A stretch of 64,000 bases of DNA from Artemia franciscana (lineage: Eukaryota > Arthropoda > Branchiopoda > Anostraca > Artemiidae): assembly GCF_032884065.1 (NCBI RefSeq), contig NC_088866.1, forward strand, positions 57,309,866-57,373,865, given 5' to 3'. Under the pieces are notes generated by a model, which was not told the DNA's origin, did not search any database, and worked only from the letters and a program-made list of their open reading frames with translations. Both the position numbers and the translations under genes were made by a program. Positions 49,545 through 61,218 of the stretch are shown here, piece by piece; position 1 is the first letter of the stretch; every line of letters begins with the position of its first letter.

Positions 49545-50650
49545 AATGAACGAATTGCCTAACTTACATGCCTTGTCCAGGGGACTACGAAGAGATTGAC
49601 ATCCCCAAAAGCATAGTTATCGAACCTTTCAATAATGCTGAACAAAATAACTCTCTTAAAATTTTGATTGGATGTGTTTTGGAAAAGATGCACTTGGGGG
49701 ACGGGTGCTGGTTGCCCTCCATTCCCTCTTGACTCTTAAAAACGACACTGGAACTTTCGACGTCAAATCATATAAGCCCTATTCGAAGTTTATGCGATCA
49801 CAAGTTCCATAAAACATTATATGCCCAAGGGCATTAGTTACAACTCTTATCCCTGGGCTCTGGGAGGTTGTGTCCACCCTGGATGCATTGTTATATGTCC
49901 TTTGCTCTATTGTGAATAAAATGGTTATCTCACAATTCTGATCAAATACGGATGAGGGAAAAGGGTGTCGGATGGAGGGGGGGGCTAGTTCCTCTCCATC
50001 ACTTTCGACTATTAAAAGGGAGCTTGAACTTTACATTTCCGATCAAATGACCTCCTCTAAAATTTATGCGACCACCCCTTTCATAAAAACTTTATTTGTC
50101 ACCGGAACATAACTTACAACCCCTGCTCCCAGACTCTGAGGCGTTGTGTCAATCTCAAAGGCCTTGTTAAGTTATCTTTGGAGTATTTTTTGAACAAAAT
50201 GGCTATTTCAATCGGATGCAATCAATTTCAATCGGATGCATTTGAAGAAAAGAGTACGTGGGAGAGGCTACCTCCGATCACTATGAATCTTAAAAAAGGG
50301 CATTTAAACTTCTTATTTCCAATCCAATGAGCTCCCTTCGAAGTATATACGACCATTCCCTTCCATAAGACGTTAGTTGTCATGGGCCATAGCCAAAAAC
50401 AAGTTTCCTGAGGGCTCTGGGGAGGTGTCATCTCCAAAAACATAAATACTGGACCTTTCAACTATGCTGAACAAAATGGCTATCTCAAAATTTTGATTGG
50501 ATGTGTTTGGAGAAGTGATTGGCGTGGGGGAGGGGGACTCGTAACCCTACAACCCCTTTCAACTATTAAAAAGCGCAATAATCATTTCAACTTCAAATCA
50601 AATGAGCCCTTTTCAAAGTTTCAACGACAACTCTTTCTATAAGAAGCGCT
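49545..50650. repeat. ~270-bp satellite (family A), four units
   Basis: The anchor word GAACAAAATGGCTATCTCAA (with variants) occurs near 49645, 49910, 50190 and 50465, about 275 bp apart. It is followed each time by a G-rich tract, CTCCAATCACTTTTGACTCT-like text and ACCCCTTCCATAAAAAC-like text. One more diverged unit lies at about 51340-51680. It is the same satellite as 58080-60950. Confidence 0.85.
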
Positions 50651-51799
50651 CTGTTCTAAAACACACCAAAAACAAAAGATAATTGAATAATACATTGTGC
50701 ATTGCATCTACTTCTTCAACCATGAAACATAATATATCAAACATATATCACACACTGGACGTATCAAAGAACGACTCAAAATTGATACTAACGTCATTAT
50801 GTAATTTTACAACGTCATTTATGGTTCTAAATTACGTTTATGACGTCATTCATCATCTTGTATACAAAGATGCAGTTTTGTCAAAAAATTGATTTTACTT
50901 CAAATATTGGGTATGTAGGTGTGGCAATTCTTTTAAAATAACCCCTTAAAAAGCTCCCTTTGATGTTTCATTGCCCCACTAACAGTAAGGTAAAAAAGGA
51001 AAAGGAGGACACATCAGCACTAGCCATGCAACAGCCAGGCGTGACTACAGAATTTTCCACCATTTTGTTTTAGAGGATCTGAGGCCATTTTTAAAAAATT
51101 TCTTTCACAATAACAGTTTTGTCAGAATGTTATTTGCACGTTCCTGTTTGCTCAAGGGCTTACAACTGTAAGTTTCAGAATGATCTGGGACAAAGATTAG
51201 CCCATTGACGAGAGTTTCTTTGCCCTGAAGCACCTTCCCTCTTCCCCATCAAAATGTGTAACTCTCATTGCCTAGAGAACGATTCCTAAGAGTTTCAAGC
51301 CAATCAGACACCCAAGAACAAGCATGATCCTCTTTTGTCACTATAAAACCTACCTTTAAACACTTGGCAGTTTGAATTATTTAAGGTGCCTTCCCGAGAG
51401 GCTTTAGACGCCGTGACATCTCGGGGGACATATTAAAAGGATATATTCAACTATTCTGAAAAAAATGGCTCTGTCAAAATCTTATTTGGGTTATTCAGAT
51501 GGTTATTGTGGGTGAGTTGCAAAAATTCTAACAAAAAAAAAAAAACACAAAAGGAAGGCTGGTTGCCCTCCAAACACTTTCTAATCTTGGAAAGGGTACT
51601 AGAACTTTGAAAAATTCAGCTACATCCCACTGGCTGTTTTCACCGTGAGAAGCAACAAAAATAAGATAATAGAGACTAGGCATAGTGAGCACAATGAATC
51701 TCCATTAATCAATTTTGCTTCCAATTCCTCTTCAAGTTTGCAAGGAAATTGCTGGGTTATTTTCTCTCTGTGTATTTAAGGTCTTTGAATGTGACTTAC
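50651..51799. other. MRPS9 intron with one stray satellite unit
   Basis: 51340-51680 carries a single diverged family A unit (CAACTATTCTGAAAAAAATG). The rest is unremarkable. Confidence 0.5.
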
Positions 51800-51915
51800 C
51801 TGCTCTCGATCTTGCTGTCTTGGAAACATATCTCGAAAATCCACTCCATTTATGACATATTTTCCTACCCCATTTCCAACTACAGTTGCTTTGGACCAGC
51901 ACGACTTTCGTCGAC
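51800..51915 (-). CDS. MRPS9: MRPS9 (uS9m) exon, start of the uS9 domain
   Basis: Minus-strand exon of 116 bases between a TTTCTTTCAG acceptor and a GAGCAG|gtaagt donor. It begins with two bases that complete a Gly codon, then 38 codons: RRKSCWSKATVVGNGVGKY, then VINGVDFRDMFPRQQDREQ. The (G)RRK start, the INGVD motif and the DREQ end are typical uS9 features. It requires a preceding exon ending one base into Gly, which I could not find between here and 53113. Confidence 0.93.
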
Positions 51916-52929
51916 CTGAAAGAAATTCCTGAATTAGAAAGGAAAGCAGAAAGGAAAAAAAACGAAAAACATTTAAAACTGAAGGGGGAAGAATTTATAG
52001 GAAATGATATGAAAAAGGGAGATCAGTATAGAATTAAAGTGGAAGTGAAACCTCAAGTTTAGAGTAATTCAAACATCACTTTTTTCAGCTGTATCTATTA
52101 CTTATTTCAATATTCCTAATATTCCAATATTCAGAAAACCATAGAAAAAGACTGAAAGGAAAATATTCCTGAATCAGGAAGAAAAAGAAAGGGGAAGAAA
52201 AGGATAGCAACAGATAGAACACATAATTTATCAAAAGTACTTGTCACTGCAAGAAAAAAAAAAACAATAAATAAAGTAGTATAAAAAGGGATTTGCAGAG
52301 ATCTCACCATGCTGCTGATTGATTCTCTGTTTTAGATTCATTATTAACTTTAAATACATTTTGTTCAGGAAAAGTGTTTGATAAACCAACAAAACTAATA
52401 GTTACTGATAGTAAATATAAAATAATAAATATAATAATATCATAATAAATATAATATTAGTATTAAATGCTAGTGTAAAATAAATATTAGTATAAAATAA
52501 ATAATAAATATTAGTTAATGCAACACAAGATAGTTAATAGCTATAACCTTGTTTAATGAATAGTTATAACCGCTTACAAAGGTAAACGGATGCGTGAATA
52601 TTAGACAAAGTTCGTAACAACTCAATATAAGCATACTTTTAGACATTTAGAATATTTTTAGGCTTTCAGAAAACCCTGCAATAAGAATCTATAGATAGTA
52701 GGCTAGGCTAGGCACTGCAATGTACAAGTTTCAGGGTCTTTTGAGATTCAATACCACCACTGCCTGAATACACACACAGTGGTTGGCAACCCTGAAATCA
52801 GAATATGAAGATAGTAAGTACCAAAAAGTACAGATATCAGGTAATTTTGAGGATTACCAGCACTATAGATAACCATCCAAAATAACATTACAAATAATTT
52901 TACTTGCACTATAGGTAAATATTATTAAT
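51916..52929. other. MRPS9 intron where a middle exon would be expected
   Basis: MRPS9 homologues have roughly 80-90 residues between the 53 kb exon and the uS9 domain. I found no convincing coding stretch here. A weak candidate donor (CATG|gtgaga at 52306) follows a short open frame reading MNLKQRINQQH, but its acceptor is poor and homology is not evident. Confidence 0.4.
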
Positions 52930-53083
52930 TTCTAAAGGTCGTCCTTTTCGGCAGACCATCCAGCGTCACGCGACAAAAAAAAATCCCCAAATGAAGTGGG
53001 AAGAGGTCGTAAGAAAGGATTTTAAGGAAACCAGGACTTCTTGGTGGGATATAAAGACTTAGAACAGCAGAAGAGCGAGCGCA
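52930..53083 (+). mobile_element. RTE LINE internal fragment abutting an MRPS9 exon
   Basis: Plus-strand text reads the shared LINE 3' coding region (WEEVVRKDFKETRTSWWDI). Both ends are truncated: the usual 3' block and TAGTAG tail are missing. It stops at GCGCAGTT and is followed by a hairpin with the adjacent exon. It looks like inserted filler rather than a retrotransposition product. Confidence 0.75.
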
Positions 53084-53112
53084 GTTGATAAGAAAAATTA
53101 TTTCTTATCAAC

Positions 53113-53355
53113 GAAATGCTTCCCTTCTCTTATCATTTTATCTTCATGTACATCTAAAGCTCGAAGTTTAGCTACCATATCACTTAGCGTTTGGTAAAAG
53201 TTTGGTTGAACTGTATAAAAAAGAGGATGAAAGGGTCGACCAGATTCATCGAATTCAGCTTCTTTTCTTCTAGGGAAAATCTTATCAGGGTGTTTCATCA
53301 TTGGTCTTGCCCTAGGCTCAAAAAGACCACTAGGAAACAAATATTCGATAGCCTC
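53113..53355 (-). CDS. MRPS9: MRPS9 (uS9m) exon, N-terminal extension domain
   Basis: Minus-strand exon with an ATTTTAG acceptor and 81 open codons. It reads [20 protein letters not shown], then KHPDKIFPRRKEAEFDESGR and PFHPLFYTVQPNFYQTLSDM, and ends with an EDKMIREGKHF stretch. This matches human MRPS9 [20 protein letters not shown] through GRPFHYLFYT. It joins the 61 kb exon in phase 0 (QKDID-EAIEY). The 3' end is unclear. The frame runs on as VDKK and stops at 53098, and the only GT is a weak gttgat after Phe. Decayed copies show that the ancestral exon extended further, so this end may be truncated by the LINE filler next to it. Confidence 0.85.
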
Positions 53356-53480
53356 CTAAAATGAAAACAATCCTTCTTATAGCATTCATGAATAAAAGCA
53401 CACTTACTTTTCATAGTCGCAAAAATTATTTATGAAGTATAATAAAAAATTAAATATAATATATAATAATAAAAACGTTT

Positions 53481-53706
53481 AAATTGTGTTTCCTGTCAAT
53501 GAAACGCTTCCCTTCACGAATTGTTTTATTTTCGTACACATCCAAACATGACAGATAACTAACCGCTTAGCGTCTATTGAAAGGTAGGTTGTACCGAATA
53601 AACGGACGCAAATGTTGATCAGATTTATCTAGCTTAGCTTTTATTCTTCTACATGAAGATCTAGCCTCAGACAAGACCACTAGGAAATAAATCTTCGATA
53701 GAAATG
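53481..53706 (-). pseudogene. Decayed MRPS9 exon copy 2
   Basis: Minus strand. It matches 53355-53100 over nearly its whole length (AGACCACTAGGAAA, CTTAGCGT-TT, GCTTCCCTTC). It lacks the acceptor AG, has deletions in the middle and carries an in-frame stop after NLPFNRR. Residual readings are RPFIRYNLPF and IREGKRFIDRK. Confidence 0.85.
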
Positions 53707-54362
53707 ATGCAAGTTCCACTTGTAAAAAATCATTCTTCATAGTTACAAAAAAATTTATACTTAATAACAAATATTCAAATATTACTTATTCAATTCCATT
53801 TACCTTTCAAAGACCTTGATTAATTTTTGATTATGTCCCTTAAAACACGACTGTCAAATGAGGCAAAACCGAAAGCGCAAGAATTGTTGATTGCAAAACG
53901 GGAAAAAACATAAATAAATTTAAAAAAAAAGATGAAGAAGAGGAAGCGAGGAAAAGAGTTACATTCAGCATTTACCAGCACGGGGCAAATGCCGCTGGAT
54001 GAAATACAAAAAGACGAAGAATTTAAAATATGTATTAGAAAAGGATTTTGTACATTTATATTATTATAGTCTTCTGTTGAAAAAAAAAGCCTTTTCATCT
54101 CACAAGCCCTTTGAAGCAATCAATTTGTTTTGTCAATTTTGCATTGTTAAATAATTGTGCATAAAATTATACCTTCTGCTGCAATACATATTCAATAGAA
54201 AGTTCATTGTAGTTAGAGAAAAAAATTATATGGAAATACTGGAAAAATATCAAATATATACATTTACTGCGAGCGCTATGTCGCTAATAATTTCTTGATA
54301 GAATTCAGAGATAAGAATTTTCCCATTTTATTACAAATAATCCTTACGAGAGGGTATCATAC

Positions 54363-54645
54363 ATACCACTAGCCAGCTTGTTGGAAAACGGGTATCTACG
54401 AGTTTTTTGCCTTTTCAAGACAGGCTGAACATTCAAGAGTTCGTTCTTCTCAACCAAGCGCTTCTTTGATTATTTTATCTTCACATTTGCCCGAAGTTTA
54501 ACTACCAAATTACTTAGTGTCTGTTAAAAATCGGTTGAACTACATAAAAGAGAGTTGGCCCGATTTGTCAAGCTTTTGACAAATCAGTTTTGCCCTTGGC
54601 TCAAAAAGACCGTGAGAAATAAATATTCGTTACCAATCTAAAATT
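54363..54645 (-). pseudogene. Decayed MRPS9 exon copy 3, with a longer 3' end
   Basis: Minus strand. It keeps an ATTTTAG acceptor and the LFEPRAK start, but has frameshifts and a stop (KIK*). After the region matching the true exon it stays open as KKRLVEKNELLNVQPVLKRQ, then YPFSNKLAS, and ends AGTG|gtatgt, a phase-1 donor. That phase is exactly what the uS9-domain exon at 51915 needs. Confidence 0.75.
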
Positions 54646-54889
54646 AAATAATAAAAAAAAAAATGAAAATAATATACCTAGGTATATAAGGCACGTTGAT
54701 GAGCAGATTGGAATATACGAATTTCCACTAGATAAAGTGTTTACAAATGTAAGGATATGGTAAAAACGAAGAGTCAATATCTATGAGAGTGCTGAATCAA
54801 TGAATAGGACTAAGAAAGGTTTCTTAGTTTTCCTACTAAGGGCAACTTTTTCGTTAACGTATTTCTTGAGCTTAATGTTTTACATGTTT

Positions 54890-54980
54890 AGCTAGTTTCC
54901 GATCTCGAATCATTTCCTCATCATGCATGACCAAAGCGTAAAGTTTCTCTCCATATAGCTTGTTTTGATTCCTATTTATA
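54890..54980 (-). pseudogene. Decayed MRPS9 exon copy 4, partial
   Basis: Only the 3' part is recognisable on the minus strand: NKLYGEKLYALVMHDEEMIR, then DRKL. Compare SDMVAKLRALDVHEDKMIRE in the true exon. The frame is open here but no acceptor or upstream part was found. Confidence 0.65.
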
Positions 54981-55865
54981 CAGACAAGTAGTGTTAGTGT
55001 ACTATTTGTCATATATAGTTATACAACCTAGTAAAACATAGCAGCCAAAAGCAAATAAAAAGAAATATCAAAACAAAATGATTTAAAACACGTTTTAAAT
55101 CATTTTCATAATTAAAAAAAACATCGTTTAACTGAGATTCAGAAATGACAACCATTATCCCTCTTAAGCTTAACAGTTAAAAGCAATAACGAAAAAAAAA
55201 TACCGAAATTTAAAAAAAGAGTTTGAAAACTCTCAAAAACTTTTGCCGATCGAAAAAGGAAGCCAAGAAAATAACTATCTAAATATTTGATTAAAAAGCC
55301 CTGTGACCGAAAGGTTAGGTGTGGCAAATTAGGAGACGACAAGATTATAAGAATCTCAGAGAATTTTTTGATAGATGGAAAATTTAGATTTTCAAGAATT
55401 TTTAGATTGAAGAGAAGTTTTCATGAGTATATTGACCTTTAGGCGCGATTGTCAATGGTACTTCAGGAGTGATCGTCAGTGTGTTGACCAAAGGGTCCTT
55501 ACTGCTTCAGTAGAACTAAAATGTCAACAATAAAAGCACATAAAGCTTAAAAGAAGGAAGTAATCTTAAGTGTGTTGGCCTTCAGATGCTTATCAGTAAA
55601 GAATAGCAAGTTTATGAATGGAGAAGTAATTATGAATTTATCCACCTTAATGCTCTTGCCCCTTCAATAGGTCTGCAATAGCAACAATAAAGTGATAAAA
55701 GTTATTTAGATAGGAATAATTGTAAGTACACTAGCCTTCAAAAGGTTTGTAAAACATATTTCCAATAGCATAATCAAAGTTTTGTGAATTCAGCTTGTTT
55801 CTAATCATTAATGCCAATTAAATAAAAAAAAATTGCCGATAAAGAAGTTTAAGTCCATATTAAAC
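54981..55865. other. MRPS9 intron with a faint ~130-200-bp internal repetition
   Basis: Diverged repeats with GTGTTGACC/GTGTTGGCC and CAACAATAAA words at about 55440-55800. No exon was seen. Confidence 0.4.
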
Positions 55866-56925
55866 TTAAGATCTGCTACTACTACTACTAACACGCAACT
55901 CACCGTAACACCAAGCCGCCTGGAGTCCAACACAACTACAAACGCTCTTCCTCCATCCCGATTTTCAAAGCCTATCTCTTTACACCCTCCTAGGAAGTTC
56001 CCATTTCCTTTCTTTATGGCATCCTCCCAACCCAGACGACGACAACCATTTAGCCCTAGACGGTTGGCCGACAAGGAAAATCTTCAGCAATCAGTCATCT
56101 TCCATCCGTAGATCGTGCCTTAACCATCTCAACCTTTCTCTCAATGTAGCCTTAGAAAGCGGGATTAAATCACACTTTTCGTACAGCCTAGTGTTTGAAA
56201 TACAGTCAGTCATCCGGGTACCAAGAACAATCCGTAAGCAATTTCTCTGGAAAACATCTAGCAAATCTTCATCTGCTTTTCGGATCGTCCATACTTCAGA
56301 GCCATATTTGACCACTGTCATCACTTGTTCTAATCTTCCAATGTTCTAATCTTCGTTTGCGGACTTATCTTCCTATTCTTCCAAACTTTTTTCAACTGTG
56401 AAAAAAACACCCTGAGCCTTGGCTGGTCTACTTTTAACATCTCCACTTCTCCCACAGTCTATAGTAACAATACTACCAAGATAAGTGAAGCTGTCCACCT
56501 GATTAATCTTTTCATTACCCAACGTCACCTTTTCATCTTCACTTATTCCTAGCCTTAGCGACTTCCAAACCTATTCTACCACCCTGAACTCGCAAAACCT
56601 CTAGAAGTTCATTCATTTTTCTCCAAGGAGAGCTTTTCCTCTCCATTTGATTCCGTGTTCTCTAATTACCTTTCCTATGCTTCTTAAGACAAAGTCTGTC
56701 AAAACGATCCACAGAGAGGGGGATAGAACACAATCCTGCTTAATTCCTGATTTCATATGAAACCAGCTGCTAACATCATTTCCTACCTTAACTGCATCAG
56801 TGTTATTCTCATACATAGCACTAATCCCTTTAATGTATTTGTCTAGTATCATCAGCAGCGCAAAAGCGCTACCTACGTAAAGAGCGATGTGGACACAATG
56901 TTTTTTTTTTTTTGACCAGGGCACT
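55866..56925 (-). mobile_element. RTE-type LINE 3' part including an RT fragment
   Basis: Minus strand. The 3' end at 55875 carries TACTACTACTACTAACACGC. The 3' coding part (56324-56091) reads YGSEVWTIRKADEDLLDVFQ, then NCLRIVLGTRMTD and LRWLRHD. At 56924-56613 the text SGIKQDCVLSPSLW is an RT-domain motif, but the downstream catalytic DD box is missing and the frame is broken. The longest 3' piece in the window. Confidence 0.85.
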
Positions 56926-57109
56926 TCGAATCAAAGGAGTTGTTTATTAAATGGATAGATGAAAATTTATCAAGAAGATCCTTGTGAGCATCCCAGCACC
57001 AAGCTATTGACACAAACGGAGCGAATTTAGGTCTCTCAGTACTATACTTGTTAATGTAAATACTCTTTTATTGTCGATTGTTGTAATTATGTAAATCTCT
57101 TCTCTCAAA

Positions 57110-57240
57110 CCCATTCACTTTCCAAACGCATCCAGTCAAAATTTTGAGAAAGGCGTTTTGTTCAGTATATTTGAACAGTCAATATTAGGCATGTTCACCC
57201 CCCAAAATTATGCAATTGGCCCATTAAGCTTTAAAACTAA
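57110..57240. repeat. Satellite-related segment, inverse orientation
   Basis: CGCATCCAGTCAAAATTTTG then GAAAGGCGTTTTGTTCAGTA is the inverse of the family A anchor and also matches family C near 42165-42250. Confidence 0.55.
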
Positions 57241-57589
57241 ATGTTGCTTTAAAATAAATCAAAAGACATTGTGTTTATGGTTGCCAATAAGACACCTCAG
57301 CAATATATCGAGAACGACTGGGAGTATTAAGTTAAAAATTTTGGGGACGCTACTATTACTACTTGTAGTCTTACAATTTAAATAAGTAAAAAGATGTCCA
57401 GGTTGTCAAAGAGCAAAGATATAATTTTTTGAGAATTATATTAAGTTTTATTTTTCAGGTCAACTTCAGAAGCTATAAAACTAAACTAAAAAATACTGTG
57501 TGTCGGGATTAAAATTTTTTTAAAAGGTTCTGCAACATACAAATAGCAACCCATACTATGGATTCTTATTGAAAAACTGAAAAGATGTA
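57241..57589. other. Intron, nothing recognised
   Basis: AT-rich sequence without a named feature. A 75-codon plus-strand frame starting at 57158 extends into it and has no known domain. Confidence 0.4.
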
Positions 57590-58040
57590 AAATATTATTT
57601 TTTCCATGAAAAAGACTATGTCAATAGAAGACAAACAGAAATTAATTTCAAAAACTTTTTCCACAAAACAAGTATTTCAAAGAAAAGATGAGCTCAATCA
57701 AGCTAAGAATGAGCAAAAATAAAGTCAAATAATCTTCCAAGCGTAAAACTACCACAAATGATTATCATTAAATAAGTGAAACTCAAAAACGAACAAAAAT
57801 TACAATAAATAACCGAGTCAAACTCAAAACGAGCAAAAATTAACATGAGTAGGGTTTATAACCCCTATGCCTTCTCAATGCCAAAACATAATTAACGCTT
57901 TACTGAAAAAAAAATGACTATGGATTGTCAGTTTAATTAAGATATACTGACACTTATTCCTTAAAGTTTAGATTTTTTATTTATGAATGTAAGAAAAGTG
58001 ATAACACTTAAAACGTAATTTGTTTTCAGTAAAGCATATC
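57590..58040. repeat. Dispersed repeat family D copy
   Basis: Matches 2230-2590 in the same orientation and 44135-44900 in the inverse. It includes AACCGAGTCAAACTCAAAAC and TTTTCAGTAAAGCATATCAG. Confidence 0.6.
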
Positions 58041-58079
58041 AGTAAACGTATTTTTGTTTGAGTAAAAGTATGAAGCCTA

Positions 58080-60950
58080 TTGTGTCATTTGCAATTATAT
58101 TTTGACTGGAGGCCTGTAGGAGAAAAGGTTGGGAAAAGGGGAACAGAGGGGACGGTTGGTTACTCTATGATCAGTTTTGACTCTTCAAAAAAGAAATAGA
58201 AGCTTCAGTTTCAATCGAATGAGCCCCCTATAAAGTTAATACGACCACCCGTTCCACAAAAACCTTATATGTCAACAACAGACAACTTACAAAAGTTACA
58301 AACCTTGCCCCCAGGGGCTATGGGGATTTTTAAACTCCTATGTCAATGTTGTTTGAATTTTAGACTATTTAGAATATCGATTTGGACTATTTAGAACGTA
58401 TTTCAAATTTTAATCGGATTCATTTGGGGGGGGAAAGCACCAGAGGGGGATGAGCTGGTTACCCTCCAATCCCTTTTGGCTCTCAAAAAGGACAAAAGAA
58501 ATTTCAGCTCCCATTAGAATGAGCCTCCTCCAAAGTAAGTACAACCACCATTTCCATTAGAACCTGATATGCCCCTGAGGCATTACAAACCCTGTCCAAG
58601 GTTCTGGGGATCAAGCCAACTCTGAAGCCATTGTTATATGATCTTTTCACTATTTTGTACAAAATGGCTATCACAAACACTACATAAGATGCATTTTGGG
58701 ATAAGACGGTGGGCGGGGACCTTTTTGCCTTTCGAATGCTTTCGACTCTTTAAAAGAGAAACAGAACTTCTAATATCAATCAAATAAGTCTCTTTCAAAC
58801 TTTATACGACGACCTTTTCCATAAAAATCTTATTTTCCCCTGGAGCACAGCCTACAACCCCTGTGGCAAGGGCTCTAAGGGTTGTATCAACCCAGAAGGC
58901 ATTGTTATATAGTATTTTTACTAAATAGAATGCAAAGGCTATCTCCAATTTTTGATGTATTGGGAGAAAAGAGGGCATAAGGGGGGAGGGGGGCTGATAC
59001 CCTGATCACTTTGGTTAAAACAGGGAACTAGAACTGTCAGTTTCCAATCAAAAGAGTTCACTCAAAAGTTTATACAACCACCCTTTCCATACATACCTCC
59101 AGTTCTTAAATTACAAGACTTCAGAGTGTAAACTTCACAGTTTATGTTACACGATCATTGTTCTATTTTGAAAAAAATGAATGCATTAAAAACTCGATTG
59201 GATGCATTTGGGGAAAAGAGGTTGTGGCGGGAGGGGGGGTGTAGTTGTCATCCAGTCACTATTAACGCTTAAAATGGAACATTAACTTTCAATTTCTAAT
59301 CATTCGAACTTCCTCCAAAGTTAATACAACCACCTCCTCCATAAAAACCTTTTAGGCACCCAGGACATAACTTACAACCCTTTCCCCTGGGCTCTTGGCG
59401 GTTGTGTTGACCCCGAAATTTTTGTTATTTGATTATTAAACTATTTTGAACAAACAACTGTCTTGAAATTTTTATTGGATACTTTTGAGGAAAAGAGGGC
59501 GTGGGATGGCGGCAGATGCCATCCGATCACTGTCGACTCTTTAAACGGGAAATAGAACTTCCAATTTTCAATCAAATGAGTCTCTTCCGAAGTTTATACA
59601 GCCATTCCCTTCCATAAAATCTTATATGCCCCGGGGAATAACATACAACCCTTGACCCTGGGCTTTCGACCCCATTGGGATAGTTGCATGATACATGAAA
59701 TATTTTGAACAAATTGGCCACTTCAAGATTTTAACAGAATTCATTGGGAGAAAAGGGGCACAGGGGGGGAGCAATAGTCACCTTCTAATCACTATTGACC
59801 CTTGAAATGGAATTAGAACTTCTGATTTAAGTCAAATATGCCCCCTCCGAAGTTTATATGATGATGCCTTCCATAAAAAGCTAATAAGTTTCACCCCCAA
59901 ATTCTGGAGCGTTGTGTAAACCCTGGAGTTTTTATCATATGATCTTTCGTCTATTTGGAACAAAATGACTATCTCAAAAATTCGATCAGAAGCATTCGGG
60001 GAAAAGAGGATGTGGAGGGGGGAATTGTCGCCATCCAATCACTTTTGACTCTTAAAAAGGGAACTATAAATTTCAGTTTCTAATCATTTGAGCCCCCTCC
60101 CCCTCCAAAGTTAATACAACCACCTCTTCCACAAAAAACTTATATGCCCCTGGTTCACTATTTAGAACCCTTACCAATAGATCTTGGAGGTAGTATTGAC
60201 CCAAAAATTTTTTATTGATCTTTGGACTATTTTGAACAAAATGAATACATCAAATTTTGGCTAAACGCACTTGAAGAAACGATGGCGCTGGGGTGTAGGG
60301 TAGATAACCTCTGATCACTTTTGAATCTTAAAAAGGAAACCAGCACTTGCAATTTTCAGTCAAATGAGCCCCCTCTGAAGTTTATACAATCACCCCTTAC
60401 ATAAAAACCTTATACAGCTCTGGGGCATAACTTGCAACACTTCCCACTGGGCTCTAGGGGGCTAAGTTGACCCAGAATTTTTTGTTATCTTATCTTTGAA
60501 CTATTTTAAGCAAAAGGGCTATCTTGGGATTTCGATTTGATGCATTTGAGAAAAAAGGACTTGGTTGGTATAATTATCCTCCAATTACTTTTGACTCTTA
60601 AAAAGGGTACTAAAACTTTCGATTTTCAATCGAAAAATCTCCTCCTAAAGTTTATTCAGCCACTCCTTCCATAAAAACCATGTACAACTTACAACAATTA
60701 CACATGAGCTCTGAAAGGGGGGGGGGGTATGTCAACCCCACAGTTTTTGTTATCTGATCTTTGGACTATTTTCGACAAAATGGCTATCTCAAAATTTGTA
60801 TTGCATACAAATGGGAAAAAAAGGCGTGGGGAAACTTAGTTGTCCCCTGGTCACTTTTGACTCTTAAGAAGCGCACTAGAACTTCTAATTTCCAATTGAA
60901 GGAGCCCTTTTTGAAGTTTGTATGACATACAAAGTGCATACTTCGGAGAC
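58080..60950. repeat. ~270-bp satellite (family A), about ten diverged units
   Basis: The anchor GGACTATTTTGAACAAAATG (variants) occurs near 58365, 58640, 58910, 59155, 59430, 59695, 59945, 60220, 60500 and 60765, mean spacing ~267 bp. Each unit holds a G-rich tract, a CACTTTTGACTCTTAAAAAG stretch, ATCAAATGAGCCCCCTCC and a CATAAAAACCTTATATGCCC-like block. Units differ widely, so the array is old. It lies between MRPS9 exons. Confidence 0.9.
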
Positions 60951-61114
60951 TTTTTTTTGTACTCTGATCAATTGCTCATATAGCCTAAAGGGATTCATAT
61001 AGAGGTGGCTAATATAAAGAGGACTGAGCACTCCTTATTCATAGCACTTTTACAAACTTCAGAATCAACAAAAATCAGCATATTGTCACACATATATCAA
61101 GTTCAAAGACTTAC

Positions 61115-61218
61115 ATCAATATCCTTTTGAGTAAAAAATTCTGGATCTTGTCCCATCATATTAGCCAAGTGTCTTTTTCCTATTTCAAAATCAGCAAGCT
61201 GTTCCTTATAAAATGCAT
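61115..61218 (-). CDS. MRPS9: MRPS9 (uS9m) exon, N-terminal region
   Basis: Minus-strand exon of 104 bases between a TTTCTTTAG acceptor and an ATTGAT|gtaagt donor. Two bases complete an Asn codon begun in the previous exon, then 34 codons: [20 protein letters not shown], then [14 protein letters not shown]. This is nearly the human text [20 protein letters not shown]. It ends in phase 0, matching the start of the 53 kb exon. Confidence 0.94.

Noticed and set aside
52306..52400. A missing middle MRPS9 exon ending at the CATG|gtgaga site
   Set aside because: The phase fits the next exon, but the open stretch is short, the acceptor is poor and no family resemblance is visible. Kept only as a possibility.
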